Below, in pieces: positions 7,813 to 17,014 of a stretch of 64,000 nucleotides of DNA. A program made the position numbers and the translations under genes. The stretch covers positions 213,791 to 277,790 of the forward strand of contig SUVW01000001.1 of the NCBI GenBank assembly GCA_015061815.1. Reading direction: 5' to 3'. The stretch's first letter is position 1; each line of letters begins with the position of its first letter. The notes beneath the pieces are model-generated. The model was not told the origin of the DNA. It worked only from the letters and a program-made list of their open reading frames with translations, and searched no databases. The DNA is from Lentisphaerota bacterium. GTDB taxonomy: Bacteria > Verrucomicrobiota > Lentisphaeria > Victivallales > Victivallaceae.

Positions 7813-9934
7813 CAAATTCAGAATCGCGCTTGCCGGTAATCCGAATTGCGGAAAAACCTGTATATTCAACATGCTCACCGGTTCACGCCAGCACGTGGGG
7901 AATTATCCCGGCGTGACGGTGGAGAGCAAATCCGGTAATTTCTCCTTGAACGGCAAAGAAATAGAATTGATCGACCTGCCGGGAGTATATTCACTTTCCA
8001 GTTCCTCTCCGGAAGAGGCGGTCGTATTCCGGGAGTTGACCCGCCCGGGAATCGATCTGATCGTCAATGTGATCGACTCCACGATCCCCCAGCGCAGTTT
8101 GTATCTGACCACCCAGCTGGCAGAATTGCACATCCCGATGCTGTTGGCCTTCAATATGAGCGATGATGCCAGAAAAAAGGGGCTGAAGTTTAACATTGCC
8201 AAACTGGAAACCTATTTCGGTTCCCCCATCGTCCAGACCATCGGCAACAGTGCATCCGGAGTGAAAGCTCTGAAAGAGAAACTGGCAGAAGAACTTGACC
8301 AACTGGCCGATCACGGAGTCCCGATGCTCTCTTACGGACAGGATATCGATGAAGCGATCAGCGAAGTGGCCGGAGAAATAGATTCCCTTGAAATCTCTGA
8401 ATACAGCCATATCCCCTCCCGCTTTTTTGCCATAAAACTGCTGGAAAAAGATACCTGTGTCATGCAGATAGATAAATTCAAACCGGCATGGGAAACGGTC
8501 GATGAGCAGATCCGTCATCTGGCAGATAAACATGCTATTGAAGCGGATACATTTATGGCAGACCGCCGTTACGCGATGCTGGCCGGAGCATGCAGGGATG
8601 CGATATCAACGACCAATGAAAAACGGCGGGAAGTTTCAGACAGGATCGATCTGGTGATGACGAACAAATTTCTTGGATTCCCGCTGTTTCTGGCGATAAT
8701 GTATGCAACGTTCTGGTTCACTTTTATTTGCGCCGATCCGCTGATGGGGTATATTGAAGAATTTTTCGTCTGGCTGGGCGAAATCACCGGAAATCTCTGG
8801 GATCCGGAAGTCATGCCGTATTTGCGCAGTCTGGTGATCGACGGTATTATTTCCGGTGTAGGCGGAGTAATCGTATTCCTGCCGAATATCCTCTTTCTGT
8901 TTTTCGCCATTGCAATACTGGAAGAATCCGGCTATATGTCCCGGGCTGCCTTTGTCATGGATGGAGTCATGCGCCGTTTCGGGTTGCAGGGCAAATCTTT
9001 CGTCCCGCTGGTATTGGGCTTCGGCTGTACGGTTCCGGCAATAATGGCCACCAGAACCATTGAATCTGAACGCGACCGCAAAATAACCATTATGGTTCTG
9101 CCATTGATGAGCTGCGGTGCAAGATTGCCGATATATGCGTTGATAATTCCGGCATTTTTTGCCCAGAAGTATCAGGCATTCACCATGTGGATGATCTATC
9201 TGATCGGGGTTCTGGTCGCGCTTATCGGAGCGAGGATCATGAAATCGACATTATTCAAAGGAGATGGGGAGGTCTATCTTATGGAACTGCCCCCCTACCG
9301 GATGCCGACGCTGAAAAGTCTGCTGCTGCACATGTGGGATCGCGGCCGGATGTATCTGCATAAAGCCGGTACGATCATACTGCTGACCAGTATAATCCTC
9401 TATATCTGCAACACCTATCCGGAAAAAAAGGAATTTTCCAGAGATTATGATACCCTGATCGAAGAAGCTGCTCAAAATGATGAAATCATATCCTCTCTGG
9501 AAAATGCGCAGCACGCTGAAGCAATGGAATATACCGTTTCCGGCAGAGTCGGCAAAGCCCTTGAACCATTATTCAAACCGATCGGTTTTGATTGGAAGAT
9601 CACCACTGCCACCATCGGAGCTTTGGCGGCCAAAGAGGTTTTTGTGGCCCAGATGGGAATCCTTTACAGTGAAGGCGAAACGGATGAAGAATCCGAAGGC
9701 TTGCGGGCCAAACTGGTCAAAAATTACACCCCGCTGCAAGCATTCTGCATCATGCTCTTTTGCCTGCTCTCGATCCCGTGTCTGGCGACACTGGCCATTA
9801 TCAAACGGGAATTGAACTCATGGAAAATGGCCGTGATCGAAGCCGGAGGCCTCTTCGCGCTGGCTTATATCATGACCTTTATCGTCTATCAGGCCGGTAC
9901 TCTGCTTAAAATCGGCACCACTCTGATAAATTAA
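7805..9934 (+). CDS. feoB: Ferrous iron transporter B
   Basis: Inner-membrane Fe(II) uptake protein with an N-terminal GTPase. In this 709-aa protein the G1 motif GNPNCGKT (residues 11-18), G2 YPGVTVE, G3 DLPG and G4 NMSD are all present, followed by the helical GDI spacer and a polytopic Gate region containing GFGCTVPAIMATR and the second Gate with AALAAKEVFVAQMG-like sequence. Two ATGs are possible; 7805 lies nine bases after GGAGG (7791-7795) and is preferred over 7799. It follows feoA in one unit and is closed by the terminator at 9955-9989. Confidence 0.96.
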   Translation: MPDKFRIALAGNPNCGKTCIFNMLTGSRQHVGNYPGVTVESKSGNFSLNGKEIELIDLPGVYSLSSSSPEEAVVFRELTRPGIDLIVNVIDSTIPQRSLYLTTQLAELHIPMLLAFNMSDDARKKGLKFNIAKLETYFGSPIVQTIGNSASGVKALKEKLAEELDQLADHGVPMLSYGQDIDEAISEVAGEIDSLEISEYSHIPSRFFAIKLLEKDTCVMQIDKFKPAWETVDEQIRHLADKHAIEADTFMADRRYAMLAGACRDAISTTNEKRREVSDRIDLVMTNKFLGFPLFLAIMYATFWFTFICADPLMGYIEEFFVWLGEITGNLWDPEVMPYLRSLVIDGIISGVGGVIVFLPNILFLFFAIAILEESGYMSRAAFVMDGVMRRFGLQGKSFVPLVLGFGCTVPAIMATRTIESERDRKITIMVLPLMSCGARLPIYALIIPAFFAQKYQAFTMWMIYLIGVLVALIGARIMKSTLFKGDGEVYLMELPPYRMPTLKSLLLHMWDRGRMYLHKAGTIILLTSIILYICNTYPEKKEFSRDYDTLIEEAAQNDEIISSLENAQHAEAMEYTVSGRVGKALEPLFKPIGFDWKITTATIGALAAKEVFVAQMGILYSEGETDEESEGLRAKLVKNYTPLQAFCIMLFCLLSIPCLATLAIIKRELNSWKMAVIEAGGLFALAYIMTFIVYQAGTLLKIGTTLIN

Positions 9935-9954
9935 GCCTTCTTTCCCCTTTGTCC

Positions 9955-9989
9955 TCCGCACCCCGGCAATGGTGCGGGGGGCTTTTTTT
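9955..9989 (+). terminator. Terminator after feoB
   Basis: CTCCGCACC and GGTGCGGGG form a strong stem with a CCGGCAAT loop, followed by eight T residues (9982-9989). It separates feoB from the convergent metH. Confidence 0.85.
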
Positions 9990-9998
9990 CAGTTCAGC

Positions 9999-12389
9999 TC
10001 AATGCAGAAACGAATTGGCGGCATTGACCGCATCCATCGGGTCTGCGGCATAAACTGCGCCGATGGAGTCGGCAAATTCTTTATCCACCACTGCTCCGCC
10101 GACAATGAAATGAAGATGATCCAACTTCCGCTGTCCGGCCAGAAGCGTGACCTCACGCATCGCCCCCATCGTAGTAGTCATCAACGCCGACAGGCCGATC
10201 AATGAAACACCTTCTTTTTCAGCGGTATCCAAAATCACTTCCGCCGGAACATCTTTGCCCAGATCGATAACTTCAAAACCGTAATTGCGCAAAACAGCGG
10301 CAACTATATTTTTCCCGATATCATGGATATCCCCTTTGACAGTGGCAATGATAAATTTCGGTTTAGCTTCCGCAGCGGCATCACCGCTGTTCAACATCGG
10401 TTCAAGGTAAGCAGATGCGGCACTCATCGCTTCAGCACCGGCAATAAGCTGCGGCAGAAAAAACGTTTTCTGCTCATAACGTCTGCCGACCTCTTTGACC
10501 GCCGGAATAAGAACGGTATTGAGCATATCCTGCGGCGTGATACCGGATTGCAAAGCGGTCTTCACCATTTCCACAACGCGGCCGGATTCTCCACGCAAAA
10601 CAGCCTCCTTGACCGCATCAGCCGGAGAAAGAGAGAGATTTTGCACCGGCATTCCGCTATTTCCGTCAGCGGCCGCCAGATAAGCACTCATATTATCATC
10701 CCGTTCATAGAGAGCATCTCCGGCATAAACCATTGCCATAAGTTCCGAAAAAAGCGGATTGGCGATGGCAGCCGACAGTCCCCGTCCCATCGCCATTCCC
10801 AGAAAAGTCCGGTTGAGCAGAGCGCGGTCAGGCAGTCCGAAACTGACATTGGATAAACCGCAAACCGTATTCAGCTGCCGGGAGGAACAGAGCGAAATAA
10901 GTTCCAATGCGGTTTTTGCCGCCTGCGGTTCAGAAGCGACCGCCATGATCAGAGCATCCACACAAATATCAGCGGTATCATATCCGTAATTTGCTGCAGC
11001 GGCAATGATTTTATCCACAACTTCCATACGGCCGGCGGCAGTTGCCGGTATCCCGGCATCGGTCAGCGGCAGAATGACGAGCATCGCGCCGTATCTGGCG
11101 GCGATCGGCAGGATCTTTTCCAACCGGTCCTTTTCTGCAGAAATACTGTTGAATAACGCCCGTCCGGGATAAAGGCGCAGAGCAGCCTCGACCGCTTCCG
11201 GGTCGGTTGAATCAATGCACAGCGGCAAAGATGTGCTTTTTGCCAGTAACGCGGTGGCACGGCGCATCATTTGAGCTTCATTGATTCCGGATAACCCCAT
11301 ATTCACATCCAGAATATGCGCTCCGGCATTGCTCTGCTGAATGGCAAAATCAGACACCATATCCAGAATACCGTCACGCAGCTGCGCCTGAAAGGCCTTT
11401 TTACCGGTGGGGTTGATCCTTTCGCCGATAACGGTAAACTTTCCGCCGATCTGCCGGATACCGGAAGCCGATGATACCACTGCGGAAATAACCGGAGATT
11501 TTTCCGGACGGATACATTTTTTCACCTGCCGGGAAAGAGCTGCAATATGTTCCGGAGTCGTACCGCAGCAACCACCCAGCAGCGATGCTCCGGCGGAAAT
11601 CAAAGTTCCGGCACATCCGGAAAATTGTTCAGGTGACATTGAAAAAACCGTTCTGCCGTCGACCAGACGCGGCAAACCGGCATTGGGCTTGGCCACCAGA
11701 GGAATTTTGGCATAAGGCCGCATGGAAGCAATGATTCCGGCCATCTCTTCCGGACCGGTGGAACAATTGCAGCCGAAAGCATCCGCCCCGAGAGATTGCA
11801 AAGCGATCAATGCGGCTTCCGGAGTGTTCCCGGTCAGAGTGCGCCGGGAGGCATCAAAGGTCATCGTCACGATCACCGGCAGTTCCGGAGCAGCTTCCCT
11901 GACACCGATAAGAGCCGCCCGGGCCTCCTGCAGATCCATCATCGTTTCGATGACAAAACCATCGACTCCCCCGGCGGCCAAAGCTGCGGCACTCTCTTTG
12001 AAAATGGCGACAGCTTCCTCAAAAGGCAGATCCCCGAATGGTTCAACAAACCGCCCGGTAGGAGCGATATCCCCGAAAACCCAAGCCCGGCCGGATGCAT
12101 TTTTCACCGTGACCGAAGCCAGAGAGGAGACGATTTCCGCCACGCGGGGAGCCAAACCGAATTCAGCAAGTTTGCAGCGGTTGCCGCCGAATGTGGGAGC
12201 ATATACGATATTGCTGCCGGCGGAAATATAAGAATCGTGGATGTCGCAGATAACTTCCGGATGTTCAAAGACCCACAACTCCGGACACACTCCGCCGGGC
12301 ATACCGCGTTTGAGCAATTCAGTGCCGGTAGCTCCGTCAAGGACAAGGAAACCGGCTTCGCAATATTTCTTAAATTCTTTTCTGGTCAT
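9999..12389 (-). CDS. metH: Cobalamin-dependent methionine synthase, without activation domain
   Basis: Methylates homocysteine using methyl-THF through a B12 cofactor. Domains over 796 aa: homocysteine-binding barrel (1-290) with zinc ligands Cys209 (GCNCS) and Cys274/Cys275 (GGCCGT); pterin-binding barrel from about 317 (GERINPTGKK, DVNMG); a B12 cap from about 580; and a Rossmann domain with GDIHDIGK, where His689 is the cobalt ligand. The E. coli enzyme is over 1,200 aa because it also carries the AdoMet reactivation domain. That domain is missing here and appears as the gene just upstream (12393-12989), three bases away. No B12 riboswitch was recognised ahead of the operon. Confidence 0.95.
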   Translation of the reverse strand: MTRKEFKKYCEAGFLVLDGATGTELLKRGMPGGVCPELWVFEHPEVICDIHDSYISAGSNIVYAPTFGGNRCKLAEFGLAPRVAEIVSSLASVTVKNASGRAWVFGDIAPTGRFVEPFGDLPFEEAVAIFKESAAALAAGGVDGFVIETMMDLQEARAALIGVREAAPELPVIVTMTFDASRRTLTGNTPEAALIALQSLGADAFGCNCSTGPEEMAGIIASMRPYAKIPLVAKPNAGLPRLVDGRTVFSMSPEQFSGCAGTLISAGASLLGGCCGTTPEHIAALSRQVKKCIRPEKSPVISAVVSSASGIRQIGGKFTVIGERINPTGKKAFQAQLRDGILDMVSDFAIQQSNAGAHILDVNMGLSGINEAQMMRRATALLAKSTSLPLCIDSTDPEAVEAALRLYPGRALFNSISAEKDRLEKILPIAARYGAMLVILPLTDAGIPATAAGRMEVVDKIIAAAANYGYDTADICVDALIMAVASEPQAAKTALELISLCSSRQLNTVCGLSNVSFGLPDRALLNRTFLGMAMGRGLSAAIANPLFSELMAMVYAGDALYERDDNMSAYLAAADGNSGMPVQNLSLSPADAVKEAVLRGESGRVVEMVKTALQSGITPQDMLNTVLIPAVKEVGRRYEQKTFFLPQLIAGAEAMSAASAYLEPMLNSGDAAAEAKPKFIIATVKGDIHDIGKNIVAAVLRNYGFEVIDLGKDVPAEVILDTAEKEGVSLIGLSALMTTTMGAMREVTLLAGQRKLDHLHFIVGGAVVDKEFADSIGAVYAADPMDAVNAANSFLH

Positions 12390-12392
12390 AAT

Positions 12393-12989
12393 TCACCTCA
12401 CTCCGGCGAAAGCAGTAACTGACTTTTCCGGTATCATAAAAAATTTATCATTCAAAATAATATTCAGCTCTTCAAGATGCAGAGATGAGAAGCAAAATCT
12501 CTGCAGATCCAGCGGCATATCTCCATATCCGGGAGAAAATCTGCGTTCCGCCAGAAAGAGATTCCGCCGCCGCAACTCTCCGGCGGCGAGAGATTGCACC
12601 ATATCCATCGCCGCATCGGCGCACTCTCCGGCAACAGCATCGTAAATCGCGCGTTCCGACACCATCTCCAGAGAATCCCGTGCCTCCGTAACCTCTTTAC
12701 CGACAGTTACCGCCGCACACCAGAGAAAGGATATATCACCGTTTCTACCGGCGAAATCCCCGCCGGGGATGAAAGTACCATCACTTAAAATCATACCGCA
12801 GCCGGTCACTGAACTCACCGGAAAGATCTGCCATCTTCCCCGGGGACGGCACAATTCGAAAGCCCGCATGGCACTTTTCCGGAAACGGCAGAGGAACTGC
12901 TCATCCATCCGGTTTTTAAAAATATTCCCCCCAAGCCGGAGAAAAATCTCTTTTTCAGGGAAGGGTACAGCAAGTCCGGAATAATCCAT
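12393..12989 (-). CDS. Stand-alone MetH activation-domain protein
   Basis: 198 aa, predicted to bind AdoMet and support reductive remethylation of the inactive cob(II)alamin form of MetH. The clearest sign is RRFSPGYGDMPLDLQ near residue 150, matching the R-x-x-x-GY-x-x-P AdoMet-binding signature of the methionine synthase activation domain (PF02965), followed by MIPEKSVTAFAGV, which resembles the end of that domain. The position directly before metH supports the role. The ATG at 12989 overlaps the stop of the preceding pseudouridine synthase gene by one base and follows GGAGG. Sequence outside the signature is divergent, so activity is inferred. Confidence 0.82.
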   Translation of the reverse strand: MDYSGLAVPFPEKEIFLRLGGNIFKNRMDEQFLCRFRKSAMRAFELCRPRGRWQIFPVSSVTGCGMILSDGTFIPGGDFAGRNGDISFLWCAAVTVGKEVTEARDSLEMVSERAIYDAVAGECADAAMDMVQSLAAGELRRRNLFLAERRFSPGYGDMPLDLQRFCFSSLHLEELNIILNDKFFMIPEKSVTAFAGVR

Positions 12990-13693
12990 CACGCCTCCTT
13001 CTCCCCGGTAAGCAAAGCAACTTCATGCTCACTTAAATCCCGGAATTTTCCCGGCGGCAATGTCCCCAGCGCGATATCCCCGATCTTAACTCTTTTCAGC
13101 CGGATGGTCGTTGCACCGCAAGCAGCGGTAAGCCGCCGTATCTCCCGTTTTTTCCCCTCGTTGAGGATAACTTCATAACATTGCCGGCCGATCTCCCGCG
13201 CCGACTGCACTTTAAGCAATTCGCCGTCATCCATGATCCCGGAATGCATCCGGAGCAGATTGGCCGGAGCAAGCGGTGAATCAGTAGTCACCTGATAGGT
13301 TTTCAATATCCCGTAACGCGGATGGGTAAGACGGTTGATAAAGGCTCCGTCATTGGAAAAAATAATGGCACCTTCACTGTCTTTATCCAGCCGTCCGGCT
13401 GAAACCAGCCTTTGCGGGATCTGTTTCAGCAGATCAAGAGCCAGTTTATCAGCATGCCGGTCCGCACTGCTGCACACATATCCACGAGGTTTGTGAAGCA
13501 AAATATAACGGTATCCGGTTTCCGGAACGACAATGGTATCATCCAGCATGACCCGGTCATCCGCAGCGATCCGGCGGGCGGGATTGAGTTCCGCAGAACC
13601 GTTGACTGAAACCCGTCCGTCACGGATAAATTTTTCCGCCTGCCGCCGGGAAGATATTCCGGATGAAGCGATAAATTTCACCAGATTGACCAT
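12989..13693 (-). CDS. RsuA/RluB-type pseudouridine synthase
   Basis: Isomerises a specific uridine of rRNA. 234 aa: an S4 RNA-binding domain at residues 1-60 (SSGISSRRQAEKFIRDGRV), then the catalytic domain with HKPRGYVCS, the active-site aspartate in GRLDKDSEGAIIF and the KKREIRRL segment. The family includes RsuA (16S) and RluB/RluE/RluF (23S); the S4 domain fits RsuA or RluB, and sequence alone does not settle the target. First gene of a three-gene unit with the MetH activator and metH. Confidence 0.92.
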   Translation of the reverse strand: MVNLVKFIASSGISSRRQAEKFIRDGRVSVNGSAELNPARRIAADDRVMLDDTIVVPETGYRYILLHKPRGYVCSSADRHADKLALDLLKQIPQRLVSAGRLDKDSEGAIIFSNDGAFINRLTHPRYGILKTYQVTTDSPLAPANLLRMHSGIMDDGELLKVQSAREIGRQCYEVILNEGKKREIRRLTAACGATTIRLKRVKIGDIALGTLPPGKFRDLSEHEVALLTGEKEA

Positions 13694-13796
13694 TTTGCCG
13701 TTTCCTGTAAAACTGTTACTGTTCCAAATTTTTTGGATATCACGTATCGGATGTTTTCATTGTATTTTTTAAGGCAATTTCAAGAGTCCTCAAAAA

Positions 13797-13835
13797 TTTT
13801 TGAATTACTTTTGCAATTACCTCTTTTTATCAAAA
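13797..13835 (+). repeat. Intergenic motif shared with the 1.2-1.5 kb region
   Basis: TGAATTACTTTTGCAATTAC at 13801-13820, continuing CTC, matches 1479-1501 with 3 differences in 23 positions. The following TTTTTATCAAAA also recurs near 1248-1259 after the same CAATTACC. It lies between divergent rsuA-type and rsmI genes. Confidence 0.4.
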
Positions 13836-13885
13836 CAACAACTGCCGCAAATATAAAATAACACCATTAAAGGTTTCATGCAAGT

Positions 13886-13913
13886 TTGCATTGTCATAAA
13901 GAGGTGGTATATT
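13886..13913 (+). promoter_or_regulatory. Promoter of rsmI
   Basis: TTGCAT at 13886-13891, a 16-bp spacer and TATATT at 13908-13913. The 15-mer GAGGTGGTATATTAT that contains the -10 recurs at 58336-58350. Confidence 0.65.
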
Positions 13914-13943
13914 ATGGTTATTGGAGTTCAGGAAAGGATAGTT

Positions 13944-14627
13944 ATGGACGGAAAACTGTATTTAGTCAGTACGCCGATAGGCAATTTGGAAGATATCACT
14001 TTGCGGGCATTGCGGATACTGCAGGAAGTGGATTTGATCGCCGCCGAAGATACCCGGCACACCCGGCAGTTGTTGAGCCACTTTGACATCCACGCCAAAC
14101 TGGAGAGCTGCCATGCATTCAATGAACATGACAAAGTGGAAAATTTGATAAATTTTGTCCGTAACGGCGGAAAGCTGGCTCTGGTTTCCGATGCCGGGAC
14201 CCCATCGGTGGCGGACCCCGGTTTTCTGCTGGTCCGAACCGCACTGGAAGCCGGAATAGAACCGGTGGTGATCCCCGGAGTTTCGGCATTGACCTTTTCA
14301 GTAACGGCGTCGGGATTGCCGGTGGATAAATTTGCGTTCTGGGGGTTTGCTCCGGTCAAGCCGGGAAAAAAAGAGAAATTTCTGAAAAAGATATTGAATG
14401 ATGACCGTACCGGATTTTTCTTTGAATCACCATTCAGGATAAGTAAAACATTGCAGGAATTATCCGTGCTTTCACCGGATTCCAGTGTCGCTGTGATCCG
14501 GGAGGCCACCAAAATCCATGAAGAGATTTTGCGGGGGAAGGCACACGAACTGGCGGAGTTGAAAAAGGAGTGGAAAGGCGAAATAGTTGTCGGCATCCAT
14601 CCCGCCGGAACAGTTGATGAGGAATAA
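13944..14627 (+). CDS. rsmI: 16S rRNA (cytidine1402-2'-O)-methyltransferase
   Basis: AdoMet-dependent 2'-O-methylation of C1402 in 16S rRNA. The tetrapyrrole-methylase fold is evident: LYLVSTPIGNLEDITLRA at the start, AAEDTRHTRQLL, LVSDAGTPSVADPGFLLV and VIPGVSALTFSVTASGLP, all signatures of RsmI. The chosen ATG gives a 227-aa protein that begins MDGKLYLVSTP as in the family; the frame is open upstream to 13878, but that part overlaps the promoter. It is the only gene before a 190-bp gap with a large inverted repeat. Confidence 0.95.
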   Translation: MDGKLYLVSTPIGNLEDITLRALRILQEVDLIAAEDTRHTRQLLSHFDIHAKLESCHAFNEHDKVENLINFVRNGGKLALVSDAGTPSVADPGFLLVRTALEAGIEPVVIPGVSALTFSVTASGLPVDKFAFWGFAPVKPGKKEKFLKKILNDDRTGFFFESPFRISKTLQELSVLSPDSSVAVIREATKIHEEILRGKAHELAELKKEWKGEIVVGIHPAGTVDEE

Positions 14628-14660
14628 AAACCCATGCTGCCCATAATGCGGGCAAAAAAA

Positions 14661-14753
14661 AGAAAGCTGGTGTTTTACTCGCGGCGACACGACGTACAGT
14701 AAGCTCAAAAGAGAGCCCGATGCAAATATTGTTCCGAGAAGAACCAGCTTTCT
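14661..14753 (+). other. Large inverted-repeat element upstream of dut
   Basis: AGAAAGCTGGT (14661-14671) pairs perfectly with ACCAGCTTTCT (14743-14753), enclosing 71 bases that contain a smaller GCTC-AAAAGA-GAGC hairpin near 14703-14716. A GGAGGAG run follows at once. This shape fits a folded RNA leader or a small RNA, but it matches no riboswitch I know and has no T-run to act as a terminator. Confidence 0.35.
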
Positions 14754-14818
14754 GGAGGAGAATATATATCAATCAAACCGGATTTTCAAGTGGAGAAAGA
14801 GTAAAAAAAGGAAAAAAA

Positions 14819-15256
14819 ATGCAGGAAATAAAAATAAAATTGTTGCCGGAATGTGAAAAAATGATGCCCGCTAAAGCCCACGAAGATGATGCCGCATACG
14901 ATTTGCGTTCCCGGGTAAATACCGTGCTGACTCCGGGAAAAAGCGAATTGGTTCCGGCAGGATTCATGCTGGAATTGCCGGTCGGCTATGAAGCGCAGAT
15001 ACGGCCGCGCAGCGGACTGGCTCTCAAACACAGCCTGATGCTGACTAACTCCCCGGGAACGATAGATGCCGGCTACCGGGGCGAAGTGGGGGTAATAATG
15101 TACAACGCCGGGAAGCAGGATTTTGAAATAAAAAAGGGTGATCGCATTGCGCAGATGGTGATTGCCAAACTTCCGGAAGTAAAATTGGTGGAAACAGGTG
15201 AGTTGAGCGAAAGCAGCCGGGGATGCGGCGGTTTTGGCAGTACGGGGAAAAAATAG
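14819..15256 (+). CDS. dut: dUTP diphosphatase
   Basis: Hydrolyses dUTP to dUMP, keeping uracil out of DNA and supplying dTMP synthesis. The 145-aa protein shows the five trimeric-dUTPase motifs: AAYDLRS, RPRSGLALKH, GTIDAGYRGEVGV with the catalytic Asp, KGDRIAQMVI, and the C-terminal P-loop-like RGCGGFGSTG. The start at 14819 follows AAAGGA and fits family length; the frame is open to 14720 through the inverted-repeat element, which is unlikely to be coding. Confidence 0.96.
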   Translation: MQEIKIKLLPECEKMMPAKAHEDDAAYDLRSRVNTVLTPGKSELVPAGFMLELPVGYEAQIRPRSGLALKHSLMLTNSPGTIDAGYRGEVGVIMYNAGKQDFEIKKGDRIAQMVIAKLPEVKLVETGELSESSRGCGGFGSTGKK

Positions 15257-15295
15257 TTTCAGAAACATTACCGGAAAAAAGGAGTTAAGATAATA

Positions 15296-15901
15296 ATGAA
15301 AAATACAATTCTGTTGTTGTTGATGATATGCGCCGCAGGAATAATGACCGCCGGAGATGCTTTTCTGCCGCTGCCGCAAAAAAAAGGCGGAATGAGTCTG
15401 ATGGAGGTGCTGGATACCAGACATACGGTAAGAAGTTTTCAGGATAAAGAACTTACACCGCAACAGCTGGCAAATATTTTATGGAGCGCGAACGGGATCA
15501 ACCGTAAAAACGGCAAAAGGACCGCCCCCAGCGCACTGGATAAAAGAGAGGTGATGATATACGCGGCCCTGCCGGATGGAGTATATTTTTACGACCCGGA
15601 AATGCACTTGCTGGAAAAAAGATTGCAGAAAGTAAGTTCAGCGGATGTGCGGAAATATTGCGGTAAATACCCAGCTCCGTGTTATTTGATACTGGTTCCG
15701 GACAAAGCAAAACAGCCCCGGGAAATATTCGCGGCAATAGATACCGGCTATGTCAGTCAGAATATTTATCTGGCGGCACAAGCCAATGGTCTTGGAACAT
15801 GCGCGATGGGTTCGATCGTTGACCGGGAAAGATTGACGGCTGAATTGAAACTTGGGAAAAATATTCCGCTTCTGGTGCATCCGCTGGGAATTCCGCGTTG
15901 A
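15296..15901 (+). CDS. Exported nitroreductase-family protein
   Basis: FMN-dependent nitroreductase-like fold, 201 aa. Residues 1-20 form a signal peptide (basic start, hydrophobic LLLLMICAAGIM, then AGDA), so the protein is probably periplasmic or lipid-associated rather than cytosolic like most of the family. The FMN-binding pattern starts at DTRHTVRSFQDKELTPQQL, with SALDKREVMIY and the C-terminal DTGYVSQNIYLAAQANGLGTCAMGSI that is typical of SagB/nitroreductase-like proteins. Substrate unknown. It stands between dut and the moxR promoter. Confidence 0.85.
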   Translation: MKNTILLLLMICAAGIMTAGDAFLPLPQKKGGMSLMEVLDTRHTVRSFQDKELTPQQLANILWSANGINRKNGKRTAPSALDKREVMIYAALPDGVYFYDPEMHLLEKRLQKVSSADVRKYCGKYPAPCYLILVPDKAKQPREIFAAIDTGYVSQNIYLAAQANGLGTCAMGSIVDRERLTAELKLGKNIPLLVHPLGIPR

Positions 15902-15908
15902 AAAACAC

Positions 15909-15936
15909 TTGAGTTTACAGAAAATCGATTTATATT
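15909..15936 (+). promoter_or_regulatory. Promoter of the moxR-bat operon
   Basis: TTGAGT at 15909-15914, a 16-bp spacer and TATATT at 15931-15936, 24 bases before the moxR start, with GGGAGA as ribosome site. Confidence 0.7.
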
Positions 15937-15959
15937 GATGTGCAGAAGGGAGAAAATAT

Positions 15960-16982
15960 ATGGACAAAAGAGAAATTGAACAGCTGCAGTCAGAGTTGCA
16001 GAAAGTTACCGCACCGCTGCAGGCAGTGAGAGATGAAGTCGGCCGTATCGTCGCGGGCCAACGGGAACTGGTGGACAGGCTGCTTCTGGCCCTGATCTCC
16101 GATGGCCATGTTCTGCTTGAGGGAGTTCCGGGACTGGCCAAAACATTGACGGTAAAAACCCTTGCCAATGCATTATCCGGCACATTTTCCCGACTGCAAT
16201 TCACCCCGGATCTGCTGCCGGCCGATGTTATCGGCACCAGAATATACAATGCATCACAAGGAACATTTTCAACCAATATCGGTCCGGTAAATGCCAATAT
16301 CGTATTGGCCGATGAAATAAACCGCGCTCCGGCAAAAGTTCAGAGTGCCCTGCTCGAAGCGATGCAGGAAAAACAACTTACCATCGCCGGAGAAAGATTT
16401 GCCCTGCCGTCACCGTTTATGGTACTGGCTACCCAGAACCCGATCGAACAGGAAGGGACATATCCGCTGCCGGAAGCACAGCTTGACCGGTTCATGTTCA
16501 AATTGAAAGTTGATTATCCATCCCGGCAGGAGGAGCTGTCAGTGGTGGAAAGAATGGCTCATCCCTCCCCGCCGCCGGAAAGCATAACGGCCGCCAGACT
16601 GGATGATATCGTTGCCGCCAGAGAACTGGTCGACCGCATCTATATGGATGAAAAGGTGGTCGAATATATCCTTGACATCGTGATTTCCACCCGCCCCGGA
16701 CAGGAGATGCAGTTGTCGGACCGGCAGAAAGATGCCGATTTACGGGAACTGCCGCAACTGATCTCTTTCGGAGCCTCCCCCCGGGGATCGATCTCGCTGG
16801 CTCTGGCAGCCAAAGCTCATGCACTGCTGCAGAATAGAGCGTATGTACTGCCGCAGGATGTGAAATTATTGGCTCCGGATGTACTGCGCCACCGGCTGGT
16901 ACTCTCTTATGAAGCTGAAGCAGAAAATATCGATGCGGATATGATAATCCAGAAGATCCTTTCCGCCTTGCGGACACCGTAA
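15960..16982 (+). CDS. MoxR-family AAA+ ATPase
   Basis: 340-aa chaperone-type ATPase. Walker A is GVPGLAKT (near residue 57), Walker B is IVLADEINRAP, sensor 1 is LATQNPIEQEGTYPLPEAQLD, an MoxR hallmark. MoxR ATPases act with VWA-domain proteins in assembling or activating other protein complexes; here the partners follow directly (DUF58, BatD-like, BatA). First gene of a four-gene operon with its own promoter. Confidence 0.95.
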   Translation: MDKREIEQLQSELQKVTAPLQAVRDEVGRIVAGQRELVDRLLLALISDGHVLLEGVPGLAKTLTVKTLANALSGTFSRLQFTPDLLPADVIGTRIYNASQGTFSTNIGPVNANIVLADEINRAPAKVQSALLEAMQEKQLTIAGERFALPSPFMVLATQNPIEQEGTYPLPEAQLDRFMFKLKVDYPSRQEELSVVERMAHPSPPPESITAARLDDIVAARELVDRIYMDEKVVEYILDIVISTRPGQEMQLSDRQKDADLRELPQLISFGASPRGSISLALAAKAHALLQNRAYVLPQDVKLLAPDVLRHRLVLSYEAEAENIDADMIIQKILSALRTP

Positions 16983-17014
16983 GGCAGAGAAAAACATCCG
17001 GTGGAGAAGAGAGT

